Below are positions 16,995 through 25,330 of a stretch of DNA of 64,000 nt, in pieces (position 1 is the stretch's first letter; each line of letters opens with the position of its first letter). The position numbers were made by a program, and so were the translations under genes. Under the pieces are notes generated by a model. It was given only the letters and a program-made list of their open reading frames with translations. It did not search any database and was not told the origin of the DNA. Source of the stretch: an uncultured Sulfolobales archaeon (GTDB lineage: Archaea; Thermoproteota; Thermoprotei_A; Sulfolobales; NBVN01); the NCBI GenBank assembly GCA_938073905.1, contig CALJEN010000005.1, forward strand, positions 1-64,000, written 5' to 3'.

Positions 16995-18374
16995 CTAGGC
17001 TCGAGAGAAATTCAGCAGTGTCAGAGCTACGTGCTTTATCCCCAGAACGAAGTCCTTCACTCTGATGTTCTCGTTGGGCGCGTGCACTCTGGACCCGTAG
17101 TACCCCACTCCGGCCCCGGTCATCGGTATTCGGGCTACGTTCGTGAACGCGTATATGGGCCCGGAGCCCCCCGAGAGAGGCGCTAGCTCCGGCTCCACCC
17201 CGTAGACCTCCCTAGCCGCCTCTACGGATGCCCTCACTATGGGCTCACCGGGCCTCGTGTAGCCCGATGGGTACATGCTGCGCACCACCACCTCCGCGTC
17301 CGGGAAGCCGAGGGAATCGAGGTACTCCCTGAGCCTCTCCAGGATCCTCTCCGGCCTCTGACCGGGGACGGGCCTTATGTCTATCTTGACTCCGGCCATC
17401 GAGGGCACTATGGTCTTGGACCCCCTCCCCGTGTACCCCGCGTAGAGTCCGGAGACGTTCAGTGAGGGTTTCGTGTACAGCTCCCTCAGTGCCTCCTCCC
17501 CACTCAGACCTCTGACGAACTCCCTGAGGCCTAGCTCTCTCTTCAGCTCCTCCAGCTCCTCGTAGCTCATCCTCCCAATCAGCTCCTCGGCCCCCCTCAG
17601 GAACTCCTCCTCGACATCGTCGTAGAATCCGGGCACTCTGACGACCCCGTCCTCCGTCTTCAGGCTTGCCAGAAGCCTGGCCATTCTCCACACGGGGTTG
17701 GGGACCAGCGGTGCGCTGCCGCTGTGGACGTCCCTGGAGGGACCCCTGAGCAATATCTCGACGTAGAGCATGCCCTTGAAGCCCAGGGGTATTCCGAGGG
17801 AGCCACCCCTCCTCATGTACGCGGTCTCCCAGATGCCCCCGTCGGCTCTGACCCAGTCTAGGTTCTCCCTGACTACACTGTAGAGGGTCGGAGACCCTAC
17901 CTCCTCCTCGCCCTCTATCAGGAGCTTCACTCTCAGGTCGAGCTCCTCCAGGTAGTCGGCCAGGGAGTCGAGTGCGGCTATCCTAGCAACTATGTTCCCC
18001 TTGTTGTCCGCGACCCCCCTGCCGTAGGCGAGCCCGTCCCTGACCGCGAGCTTGAAGGGGTCTGTCTCCCACAGCTCGAGGGGGTCGGGTGGCTGCACGT
18101 CGTAGTGGTTGTACAGCAGGACGGTCTTGGAGCCGGAGCCTCCCTCGGCGAAGACGACCGGAGCTCCCCCGGCCGACCTCAGGGACGCACTGAAGCCCCT
18201 CTCGCGGAGGAGGTCCGCAACGTACTCGGCGCAGGCTCTGAGGTCGTCGGTTCCCCAGGCCGAGACGGATTTGTAGGACACAAGCTCCCCGAGCACCCTC
18301 AGGTACTCTTCGTAGTTCTCTTCCGCGAACTTTAGAGACCTGGACTTGATGAACGAGACCCTCTCCATACCCAT
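16995..18374 (-). CDS. M20 family metallopeptidase (ArgE/DapE/CNDP type)
   Basis: A zinc-dependent dipeptidase or deacylase. Metal-site motifs are clear: LLYNHYDVQP (His and Asp ligands), AYGRGVADNKGN, and IEGEEEVGSP with the catalytic Glu pair; the lid domain contains RDVHSGSAP. About 459 residues from the ATG at 18374. An upstream frame extends to 18407, but the TATA-like CGTATTTTTTG of this gene lies at 18399-18409, so the later ATG is preferred; a further ATG two codons on is also possible. It probably cleaves dipeptides or acylated amino acids. Convergent with the TRAP operon. Confidence 0.9.
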   Translation of the reverse strand: MGMERVSFIKSRSLKFAEENYEEYLRVLGELVSYKSVSAWGTDDLRACAEYVADLLRERGFSASLRSAGGAPVVFAEGGSGSKTVLLYNHYDVQPPDPLELWETDPFKLAVRDGLAYGRGVADNKGNIVARIAALDSLADYLEELDLRVKLLIEGEEEVGSPTLYSVVRENLDWVRADGGIWETAYMRRGGSLGIPLGFKGMLYVEILLRGPSRDVHSGSAPLVPNPVWRMARLLASLKTEDGVVRVPGFYDDVEEEFLRGAEELIGRMSYEELEELKRELGLREFVRGLSGEEALRELYTKPSLNVSGLYAGYTGRGSKTIVPSMAGVKIDIRPVPGQRPERILERLREYLDSLGFPDAEVVVRSMYPSGYTRPGEPIVRASVEAAREVYGVEPELAPLSGGSGPIYAFTNVARIPMTGAGVGYYGSRVHAPNENIRVKDFVLGIKHVALTLLNFSRA

Positions 18375-18423
18375 GGTGGTAGCCGTAGCAATTCGGCGCG
18401 CGAACAAAAAATACGCGAGACCC

Positions 18424-18467
18424 GGGCGCTCTCCTGGAGAGCGCCCGCGCTGCTCGGGAGCAGCGCG
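18424..18467. terminator. Two adjoining perfect hairpins after the DUF1805 gene
   Basis: A 10-bp stem GGGCGCTCTC / GAGAGCGCCC with a 3-base loop (18424-18446) touches a 9-bp stem CGCGCTGCT / AGCAGCGCG with loop CGGG (18446-18467). They begin 4 bases after the DUF1805 stop on the minus strand and precede the promoter of the M20 gene. Confidence 0.5.
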
Positions 18468-18470
18468 GTG

Positions 18471-18770
18471 CTACAGCTTGTCCAGGACGTCCCTCACCTT
18501 AAGCCCCGGCAGGATCCCGAGCTCCCTGGCCTTAGTCGTCGCCTCCGCGATCTCCTTCTCCAAGACGTCTTCCACGCTCCTCACGCCAGTGACGCGGGCG
18601 CACGGCGCGCCCATCCTCTCCGCGACCTCCACGTTTAGGAACCCGCAGGCGACGAAGGCCCTCCTGCCCACGAGGACCACGAGCGGTGGAGAGCCCGGCA
18701 GGTTCACCTCCAGCCCCAGGGCACCGCTCTCGAGCCTCTTGACCCTCAGGACTTCTTCCAACTCTCTCAC
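18471..18770 (-). CDS. DUF1805 (YunC-like) protein
   Basis: A 99-residue protein with the DUF1805 core: LVVLVGRRAFVACGFLNVEVAERMG followed by VTGVRSVEDVLEKEI. The family is small, widespread in archaea and Firmicutes, and without a proven role. The GTG start stands about 23 bases after a TATA-like CTTTAACCG on the minus strand, consistent with a leaderless single-gene transcript bounded by hairpins on both sides. Confidence 0.85.
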   Translation of the reverse strand: MRELEEVLRVKRLESGALGLEVNLPGSPPLVVLVGRRAFVACGFLNVEVAERMGAPCARVTGVRSVEDVLEKEIAEATTKARELGILPGLKVRDVLDKL

Positions 18771-18802
18771 CGCGGGTCCTCCCGCTAGCGGTTAAAGAAT
18801 TC

Positions 18803-18826
18803 CTCTCCCCGTCGGGCCGGGGAGAG
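18803..18826. terminator. Perfect hairpin after the aminotransferase operon
   Basis: CTCTCCCCG / CGGGGAGAG form a 9-bp stem with a 6-base loop, located 29-52 bases past the stop of the minus-strand class III aminotransferase gene and just before the promoter of DUF1805. Confidence 0.5.
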
Positions 18827-18854
18827 AGTTAGGTGCACATTGGGAACGCTGTCC

Positions 18855-20222
18855 CTAGGCCTTAAACACTCTGTCCAGAAAGCTCGCGAAGACCCTCTCG
18901 AACAGCTCGACCTCCTCTTTGGAGTGCACAAGGGAGGGCAGCAGGTGCACCAGCTTCTCGCTGACGTACAGGACTCCGCTCAGCCTCGCGTGGAGGTGGT
19001 GTACGTGCTCGACCAGCCTGCTCCACCTGAGCTCGTAGACCTCCCTGACGTTCCTGGGCCTCACCCTGGTGAAGTGTATCCCGGTCATGGTGCCCGTCCC
19101 CGTGGTCCAGCAGACCCTCCCGTGCTCCTCGCAGAGCCTGTCCACTCTCCTCCTGAGCTCGTCCCACAGACCGTTGGCGGTCTCGTAGAGAGACCTGTTC
19201 TCGGAGAGGTGCTTGACCAGCGCGTAGCCGGCCATCATGCTGACCGGGTTGCCGACGAAGGTCCCGCCGTGGAACGCCCTAGACCTCGGGTCCGGGATCT
19301 TCAGGTGGTCTAGCAGCTCCATTATCTCCGCCCTGCCGCCGAAGGCACCGGCACCCGCGAGACCGCCGCCGACGACCTTGCCCATGATCACCAGGTCTGC
19401 CCTCACGCCGAAGTACTCCTGCCCTCCTCCCGGAGCCAGCCTGAACCCCGTTATCACCTCGTCGAAGACCAGCAGGGAGCCGTACCTATAGGTGAGCTCC
19501 CTGAGCTCCTTGAGGTAGCCCTCGACGGGCTCCAGGCAGCCTCCCGCACCTATTACCGGCTCGACGAACACTGCCGCGACGGGATACCTCCTGAGCAGCC
19601 TCTCGGCGGCCTCGGGGTCGTTGTAGGAGGCGGCGAGAGTGTGCCCCAGGTACTCCTCGGGTAGCCCTGCCGACTCGGGTCCGGTGAACGGCGGCGAGAC
19701 GGCCGTGTGGAGAGCGTCGTACCCTCCGTGCCAGCCGCCCTCGATCTTGAGCACGTACTTCCTCTTCGTGAACGCCCTGGCCAGCCTGAGCGTGTACATG
19801 TTGGCCTCCGTCCCGCTGTTGGCGAACCTGACCATCTCGAGCCCGGGCACGACCCTGGTCAGCAGCTCCGCGTACTCGAGGGCGTAGGGGTTCTCGTAGC
19901 CCAGGTGAGTCCCCACACCCAGCGCCCTCCTGACGGCGTCGAGAACGAGCCCGGGTGCGTGCCCCAGGACGTGGGTGCCGTGGCCCATCCAGTAGTCGAC
20001 GTACTCGTTTCCGTCTACGTCCCAGACCCTCGTCCCCTCAGCCCTCTGGATGAACGCAGGGTACGGCTTGAAGTACCTGATAGCGTAGGAGACCCCTCCG
20101 GGCATGAACCTCTTCGACTTCTCGAAGAGCTCTCTGCTCCTCGGAGTCCTCTTGATGTACTCGCTCTCGAGCTCCTTGACTAGGCCGCCCAGCCTCTCCT
20201 CCAGGGCCGAGTAGTCCACCAC
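18855..20222 (-). CDS. Class III aminotransferase, glutamate-1-semialdehyde aminomutase-like
   Basis: A PLP enzyme of 455 residues. Motifs: RFANSGTEANMYTLRLAR (phosphate loop), EVITGFRL with the Asp that holds the pyridine nitrogen in VFDEV, and the Schiff-base Lys in IMGKVVGGGL. It resembles HemL, but no heme genes are nearby and the gene starts 4 bases after the stop of a dehydrogenase related to 2,4-diaminopentanoate dehydrogenase. I therefore infer an amino-acid amino-shift or transamination role rather than tetrapyrrole synthesis. Confidence 0.82.
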   Translation of the reverse strand: MVDYSALEERLGGLVKELESEYIKRTPRSRELFEKSKRFMPGGVSYAIRYFKPYPAFIQRAEGTRVWDVDGNEYVDYWMGHGTHVLGHAPGLVLDAVRRALGVGTHLGYENPYALEYAELLTRVVPGLEMVRFANSGTEANMYTLRLARAFTKRKYVLKIEGGWHGGYDALHTAVSPPFTGPESAGLPEEYLGHTLAASYNDPEAAERLLRRYPVAAVFVEPVIGAGGCLEPVEGYLKELRELTYRYGSLLVFDEVITGFRLAPGGGQEYFGVRADLVIMGKVVGGGLAGAGAFGGRAEIMELLDHLKIPDPRSRAFHGGTFVGNPVSMMAGYALVKHLSENRSLYETANGLWDELRRRVDRLCEEHGRVCWTTGTGTMTGIHFTRVRPRNVREVYELRWSRLVEHVHHLHARLSGVLYVSEKLVHLLPSLVHSKEEVELFERVFASFLDRVFKA

Positions 20223-20226
20223 GCCT

Positions 20227-21219
20227 TTATCCCTTGGCGAACTTTATCTTGAAGGGCAGCATGTCGGTCATGAGTCTGAGCCCGGGCATCATGTGCGGAA
20301 CTTTCTCGGCCACGTTCAGGGCCACCGTGACCGTGCCGAGGTCTCCGGGCGTTCCGGTGCTCCTCCACGTGACCGAGTACTCGTGACCCTCGATCTCTAT
20401 CTCCTCGTACTCGGGAGCCCCGACGTAGGCGTCGAACTCCACCCTTATCACCTCGCGGTCTCCCACGAAGCCGGCCCCGTAGCCCCTGATCCCCCTGTTC
20501 GCACTCCTCGGGACTCTGACCCCGGAGGTCTCCACGTCGGCCTCCGCCGGGACCACCTCCTGGCGCTCCACGACCCTGGTGAGGTTGAGGTCTCCGGCGA
20601 GGGCCACGAGGTAGACGGACTCCGCGTAGCCCACGTGGCCGGTTATCTCGCCCCTCTCGAGCCTCTCGCTGACGTGCCTCGGGTCCTCCCCGACGCCTAT
20701 CTTCTTCCTGAAGGGCTCCCTCCTCTTCGCCGCGTCCAGGCTCCTGGTAGCCCTCACCCTCCTGACCCTCGGGACTGAGGCCGCGAGAACCGCGACCAGA
20801 GTGTCCAGGAGGTAGCCCGGGTTTATGCCGGTCCCTATGACGACCGACCCGTAGGCCCTGGCGATCTCGTCGAGCCTCAGGGCCAGGACCGGGTACCTGT
20901 AGTAGGGGTAGGACAGGGTCTCGCAGGTGGAGACCACGTGGACTCCCATCCTCAGCACGGAGGCTATCTGGTCGAAGACCCTGTCGAGGTAAGACCCGGT
21001 AGCGTGGATCACCACGTCGGCGTCCGCCAGCTCCTCGACGTCCCTAGTCACCTCGACCCCCAGCTTGCCGATCCCCAGGACCTCTCCCACGTCCCTACCG
21101 ACTATCCTCTCGTCTACGTCCACGACACCCACAACTTCGTACCCCCTCTCCAGCGCGAGTCTAGAAGCCAGCCTTCCGATCGCCCCGAACCCATATATCC
21201 CGATCCTCAAGTGCTCCAC
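20227..21219 (-). CDS. 2,4-diaminopentanoate dehydrogenase / dihydrodipicolinate reductase-like oxidoreductase
   Basis: An NAD(P)-binding Rossmann protein: IGIYGFGAIGRLASRLALERGY at the N-terminus, then DADVVIHATGSYLD and VVSTCETLSYPYYR, GTGINPGYLLDTLV. These features match the amino-acid dehydrogenase OrdA/DapB-like group. The GTG at 21219 was chosen because it stands about 25 bases after a TATA-like GATTTATTTT; the frame also extends upstream to 21273, across that box. About 330 residues. Operon partner is the GSAM-like aminotransferase. Likely an oxidative step on a diamino or amino-keto acid. Confidence 0.75.
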   Translation of the reverse strand: MEHLRIGIYGFGAIGRLASRLALERGYEVVGVVDVDERIVGRDVGEVLGIGKLGVEVTRDVEELADADVVIHATGSYLDRVFDQIASVLRMGVHVVSTCETLSYPYYRYPVLALRLDEIARAYGSVVIGTGINPGYLLDTLVAVLAASVPRVRRVRATRSLDAAKRREPFRKKIGVGEDPRHVSERLERGEITGHVGYAESVYLVALAGDLNLTRVVERQEVVPAEADVETSGVRVPRSANRGIRGYGAGFVGDREVIRVEFDAYVGAPEYEEIEIEGHEYSVTWRSTGTPGDLGTVTVALNVAEKVPHMMPGLRLMTDMLPFKIKFAKG

Positions 21220-21406
21220 CGTCCTCTTCTCGACCGTCAGAAAATAAATCCCCTCCCGTAGCGCATTGCCCACAAGAGTTCCCCGCCGCTTCCGAGGAAG
21301 CGCGTGCTCGGACCCGCTTCACCGCAGATGGAGTCCGGTCGGCCACGGAGCCAGATCCGACCTCGCAAACCTATATTGCCAGGGCCGATGTCTCCTCGGG
21401 ACCCGG

Positions 21407-22591
21407 ATGAGTTTAGACCCGGTCGAGGTGAGGATAGCCGAATTGTCCAAGTCCCTCAGCGACTACATCATCAGTGTCAGGAGGGACGTGCACTCCTATC
21501 CCGAGCTCGCGTTCGAGGAGCACAGGACTTCGGAGCTGGTGGCGGAGGAGCTGAGGAGGCTCGGCTTCGAGGTCTACAGGGTGGCCGGCACGGGTGTCGT
21601 CGGAGTCCTGAGAGCGGGCGAGGGCAGGGTGGTGGCTCTGAGGGCGGACATGGACGCCCTCCCCATAGAGGAGGAGAGCAGCGTTCCGTACAGGTCCAGG
21701 GTTCCCGGGAAGATGCACGCGTGCGGTCACGACGCTCACGTGGCTATGCTCCTCGGGGCCGCCAGGGTGCTGTCGGACGTTAGGGAGAAGCTCTCGGGCA
21801 CCGTGAAGCTGGTCTTCCAGCCGGCCGAGGAGGGGGGTGCCGGTGCGAAGAGGATAGTCGAGGAGGGGGTCTTCAACGACGTGAACGCGGTCTTCGGGAT
21901 CCACGTGTGGTCCGAGCTCCCCTCCGGGGTCATAGCCACGAGGAGGGGACCCATGAACGCCTCGTCGACCAGGTTCGTGATAAGGGTAAGGGGCAAGGGG
22001 GGCCACGCGGCACACCCGGAGCAGACCAGAGACCCCACGGTGCCGGCCGCGGACATATACAATGCTATCCAGAAGATAGTATCGAGGAACGTGGACGCTT
22101 TCACTCCGGTGATTATCTCCACACCCAGGATCGAGGCGAGCAGAGCGGCCAACGTCATACCGGACGCAGTCGAGATCCACGGAACCCTCAGGGTCTTCGA
22201 CCTGTCGCTGAGGGACAGGCTGCTGGCCAGGATAGAGTCCGTAGCAAGAAACTACGCCGCGGCCTGGGAGTGCGAGGGGAGCGTGGAGGTGAGCGGGATC
22301 TCGTATCCCCCAGTCGTGAACACCCCGGAGCTCGCGGACTTCGCTATGAGGGTCGCGAGCAAGCTCGGGCAGACCTCAGAGGCGCCCATGAGTATGGGTT
22401 CGGAGGACTTCGCGTTCTACCTCCAGAAGGCTCCGGGAGCCTTCATAATCCTTGGCGTCGGGAACGAGAGCAAGGGCATAGTCTACCCGCACCACCACCC
22501 CAGGTTCGATGTCGACGAAGAGGTCCTGTGGAAGGGTGCAGCTCTCCACGCACTCCTGGCGTACAACTACTTAGCCGCGAACCAGGCCTAG
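21407..22591 (+). CDS. M20D amidohydrolase (carboxypeptidase / N-acyl amino acid hydrolase)
   Basis: A 394-residue enzyme of the IAA-amino-acid hydrolase/CPSA group. Metal ligands are seen in MHACGHDAH (Cys and His), QPAEEGGAG (Glu pair) and the C-terminal PHHHPRFDVDEE; the dimerisation domain has GKGGHAAHPEQTRDP. The ATG at 21407 lies about 35 bases after a TATA-like CTATATTG; the frame is open upstream to 21266. It is divergent from the aminotransferase operon, so the two may share regulation. Substrate likely an N-acylated amino acid or peptide. Confidence 0.92.
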   Translation: MSLDPVEVRIAELSKSLSDYIISVRRDVHSYPELAFEEHRTSELVAEELRRLGFEVYRVAGTGVVGVLRAGEGRVVALRADMDALPIEEESSVPYRSRVPGKMHACGHDAHVAMLLGAARVLSDVREKLSGTVKLVFQPAEEGGAGAKRIVEEGVFNDVNAVFGIHVWSELPSGVIATRRGPMNASSTRFVIRVRGKGGHAAHPEQTRDPTVPAADIYNAIQKIVSRNVDAFTPVIISTPRIEASRAANVIPDAVEIHGTLRVFDLSLRDRLLARIESVARNYAAAWECEGSVEVSGISYPPVVNTPELADFAMRVASKLGQTSEAPMSMGSEDFAFYLQKAPGAFIILGVGNESKGIVYPHHHPRFDVDEEVLWKGAALHALLAYNYLAANQA

Positions 22592-22693
22592 GCGATCCGG
22601 CCACTCGAGAGTTTTCTTAGAGCTAGGTGTTCTCTACGTAAAACGTTCGGCGTCCCGCTTCGCTGTCGAGTCCTAACCATCCGAGGGTGTTGA

Positions 22694-22969
22694 CTACGCT
22701 CCCCCTGCTGCTATAGGGAACACGAGGAGCCTGTCCCCGTCCTCCAGAACGTGTTCCAGGCTATCCACAGTCCTCCCGTTGACCGCTACCACCAGCTCCC
22801 GGCGCGCGAACGCCTCGGCGAGAGCTCTGGACAGCTCGACTCCCACGATCGAGCCGAGGTGCTTGGTGAAGAGGTCTCCCAGGGTGCAGCCGGTCTCTAC
22901 CTCGAGCCAGATCCACCTCCTGCCTACCTTCTCGGCTGCGTAGCCCAAGAACTCCACGTAGACCTTCAC
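22694..22969 (-). CDS. MoaD/ThiS-family ubiquitin-like sulfur carrier
   Basis: A beta-grasp protein with VKVYVEFLGYAAEKVG, LVVAVNGRTV and EDGDRLLVFPIAAGG. MoaD donates sulfur to molybdopterin after activation at its C-terminal Gly-Gly. Here the protein ends GGA, one Ala past the usual terminus, so it would need trimming or works otherwise. It lies 61 bases after the AOR gene on the same strand with its own TATA-like CTTTTTATC; a role in making the pyranopterin of that enzyme is likely. GTG 22969 chosen; an in-frame TTG at 22987 is possible. 91 residues. Confidence 0.82.
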   Translation of the reverse strand: MKVYVEFLGYAAEKVGRRWIWLEVETGCTLGDLFTKHLGSIVGVELSRALAEAFARRELVVAVNGRTVDSLEHVLEDGDRLLVFPIAAGGA

Positions 22970-23029
22970 GGCCGGTTCCCGGAACAAGTACGCTTGAGAG
23001 AGATAAAAAGACTCGTCTGCTTAGGGAGG

Positions 23030-24937
23030 TTAAGCCGGAAGCTTCCCCAGCTTCTCGAGCTCGTCCGCTACGTCCTTGAGACCCAGCTCCTCCAGCTTCC
23101 TCCTCGTGGGTATGCCGGTCTTCAGGTCCCAGCCTCTGACGGCGTAGTAGTCGTCGAGCAGCTTCTCGAGCTCGAAGATCTGTCCCTTCGCGGGAGCCCT
23201 CGGGAACGGCTCCTTGAGGAACCTCTCGGGAAGCCAGTCCTCCTTCCTCGTGAAGCCCTCCCTGACGTTGAACGCCCTCTCCAGGTTGTAGACCCTCTCA
23301 CCGACAAGCCAGATGTACCTCGGGTCTCTGAACTCCTCTATACCCGTGGCAGCGTAGAGGGCCCTGGCTATCCAGTCCATAGTCTGCTCCACGCTTCCGT
23401 AGCCCGCCGTCTGGACGAGCTCAGCGAAGGCGCACCAGCCAGCGGCCTCGTAGGCGGCTATCTGGTCCTGCGTCCTCTTGCAGAGCTCTCCCTTGCCCTC
23501 GACGGCCAGCGGGTCGAACCTCTCCGGCATCCCCAGGATCTCGTACTTGTTCCACCCTATCATATGGCTGCCCCCTATGTTCGACGTCGCGTAGCTCAGC
23601 CCGTGGGCCTTGGCTGCCCTCGGGTCGTAGGCCGGCAGCTCCAGGCCCTTCGAGTGCATAGCGTACCTCTCGGCGCCCCTGCCGATTATCTCAGCGGCCC
23701 TCACCGTGCCCTCGGCCAGTATGTTCCCGACGCCCTCCCTCAGGGCTATCTTCCTCACGAGCTCGACTAGAACGTCGGGGTCTCCCCACCTAGCCCTCAG
23801 GCCGTCCAGCTCCCTCTCGGTCACTATGCCCTTCTCGTAGAGCTCCATGACGAACCCTACTATGTTCCCGGCGGATATCGTGTCGATGCCGTACTTGTCG
23901 CAGAGCATGTTGGCGTACTGGATGGCCTCGAGGTTCGTGACTCCGCAGGTCGGGCCCATAGACCAGTGGGTCTCGTACTCGGGGAAGTCGTGGTAGAGAC
24001 CCGCGAAGGGTCCCTTGGTCAGCTTCCACTTCTTTCCGCAGGCTATCATGCAGCCGAAGCACCCCACGTGCTTCATTACGTACTTCTCCAGGACCTCCGG
24101 CCTCCAGACCTCGACGTTCTCGAGCTCCGTGTTCTTGAAGTTGTACGTCGGGTGGTGCCCGAGGGTGTAGAACGAGTACACTATGGAGTTTGTGCCGAGC
24201 CTGTGGAACGGGTCGAACAGCGAGCTCTTCTTGTACACCTCCACCTGCTCTCTGACGAGCTTACCGAACTCGTCCGGCTTGAAGAGCTCGGGCCTCTTGG
24301 TGCCTCTGACGGCAATAGCCTTGAGGTTCTTAGCGCCCCAGACGGCCCCGCTGCCTCCCCTGCCGGGAGTCCTGTAGTCGTCGGACACGAGGCAGGCTAT
24401 CTTCACCAACCTCTCTCCGCCCGGGCCTATGGCCAGCACTCTCGCCTCTCTCTCTGTTTCCTCTCTGATCATCTCGACCGTGCCGTCGACCGTGGTCCCC
24501 CACATCCTCGTAGCGTCCCTGAACTCGACCTCGTCGTCGCGTATCCACACGTAGGTGGGCTTCTCGGCCCTCCCGGTTATCACTATCGCGTCGTAGCCCG
24601 CGAACTTGGCCTCGGCGGCGAAGAACCCTCCGCCGGTAGACCTGAAGTACGAGCCGGTAAGCGGGGACTTGAACATGGCGTACACTTTGTGGAAGCTCTG
24701 AGCAGTCGTGCCGGTGAGGGGGCTCCACGTGAGCACCATGACGCTCTCGGGAGACAGGGGATCTGTCCCGGGCTTCATCCTGTCCCACAGGATCTTGGCT
24801 CCGAAGCCCCTGGCCCCGATGAAGTTGCGGACAAGCTCTCTGGGCGTCTCGACCTTCGTGGCCTTCTTGCTCGTGAGGTCTATCTCGAGAATCCTGCCTG
24901 CGTACCCGTAGAGCTTCTGGACTGCCAGAGATACCAC
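23030..24937 (-). CDS. aor: Aldehyde ferredoxin oxidoreductase (tungsten AOR family)
   Basis: A 635-residue enzyme that oxidises aldehydes to acids with ferredoxin as acceptor. N-terminal domain motif YGYAGRILEIDLTSKKA, pterin-binding RSTGGGFF and GPGGE, the cluster motif GCFGCMIACGKKW (C-x2-C-x3-C) with a distant Cys in AAGWCAFAE, and a SHMIGWNKYE region. The GTG at 24937 is about 27 bases after a strong TATA box, while the frame runs open to 25045. It may remove aldehydes from amino-acid fermentation, feeding the ferredoxin encoded at 8420. The MoaD-like gene follows. Confidence 0.94.
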   Translation of the reverse strand: MVSLAVQKLYGYAGRILEIDLTSKKATKVETPRELVRNFIGARGFGAKILWDRMKPGTDPLSPESVMVLTWSPLTGTTAQSFHKVYAMFKSPLTGSYFRSTGGGFFAAEAKFAGYDAIVITGRAEKPTYVWIRDDEVEFRDATRMWGTTVDGTVEMIREETEREARVLAIGPGGERLVKIACLVSDDYRTPGRGGSGAVWGAKNLKAIAVRGTKRPELFKPDEFGKLVREQVEVYKKSSLFDPFHRLGTNSIVYSFYTLGHHPTYNFKNTELENVEVWRPEVLEKYVMKHVGCFGCMIACGKKWKLTKGPFAGLYHDFPEYETHWSMGPTCGVTNLEAIQYANMLCDKYGIDTISAGNIVGFVMELYEKGIVTERELDGLRARWGDPDVLVELVRKIALREGVGNILAEGTVRAAEIIGRGAERYAMHSKGLELPAYDPRAAKAHGLSYATSNIGGSHMIGWNKYEILGMPERFDPLAVEGKGELCKRTQDQIAAYEAAGWCAFAELVQTAGYGSVEQTMDWIARALYAATGIEEFRDPRYIWLVGERVYNLERAFNVREGFTRKEDWLPERFLKEPFPRAPAKGQIFELEKLLDDYYAVRGWDLKTGIPTRRKLEELGLKDVADELEKLGKLPA

Positions 24938-24959
24938 CGCGCCTTTTCCGTTCCGAGGG

Positions 24960-24968
24960 AATATATAG
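24960..24968 (-). promoter_or_regulatory. TATA box of the AOR gene
   Basis: The minus strand reads CTATATATT, centred about 27 bases before the GTG at 24937; a near-ideal archaeal promoter for a leaderless transcript. Confidence 0.6.
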
Positions 24969-25330
24969 CGAATACTGGGCTCTGGAAAGGTGGGGCGACG
25001 TGTCCCCCTAGCGTAATCAGGCTCACCCCCGAGGTGGGTCGGCATGAGGTATTACGTAGCGCAACGACATATATCGCCAGATTTAACACGGTTAAAGTGC
25101 GTTGTCACCGCGCAATGGGGGACTGCGAAGGAGAGCGCCTCGACGAGCTGTCGCCGTTCTCAGGGCAGGTGAAAGTCCGTCGCGCATCTCGCTCGAGAGC
25201 GCGGTCGTGCCGACAACCTTCTCGGCTTTCCGTAGTCGAGGCCCGCAAAGGAAAGCCCAAGGCCGGGACGCTGGGGATCAGTCGCCCGGGCGATATTTTC
25301 GGTGAGCGCGCGGAATAGCGGGACCCAAGC
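24969..25330. other. Non-coding stretch with possible structured RNA
   Basis: No convincing gene is seen. A TATA-like ATTTAACAC lies at 25081-25089, so an RNA might begin near 25105. Within 25137-25242 an 8-base inverted repeat (GCCTCGAC / GTCGAGGC) encloses GAAAGTCCG and CGGCTTTC, which can pair with a single bulged T as helix P4 of RNase P RNA does. A competing 8-bp hairpin GGCTTTCC / GGAAAGCC (25225-25257) exists, and the ACAGAA core of RNase P RNA is missing, so identity is open. A second TATA-like CGATATTTT at 25291-25299 serves the next gene. Confidence 0.25.

Noticed and set aside
24938-25045. A 36-residue N-terminal extension of the AOR
   Set aside because: It spans the TATA box; AOR proteins begin close to the YGYAGRILEIDL motif.
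23966-25318. A 450-codon plus-strand open frame opposite the AOR gene
   Set aside because: It is antisense to a clear AOR with complete motifs; its translation is Leu/Val/Pro/Arg-rich with no motif, a usual shadow at this GC content.
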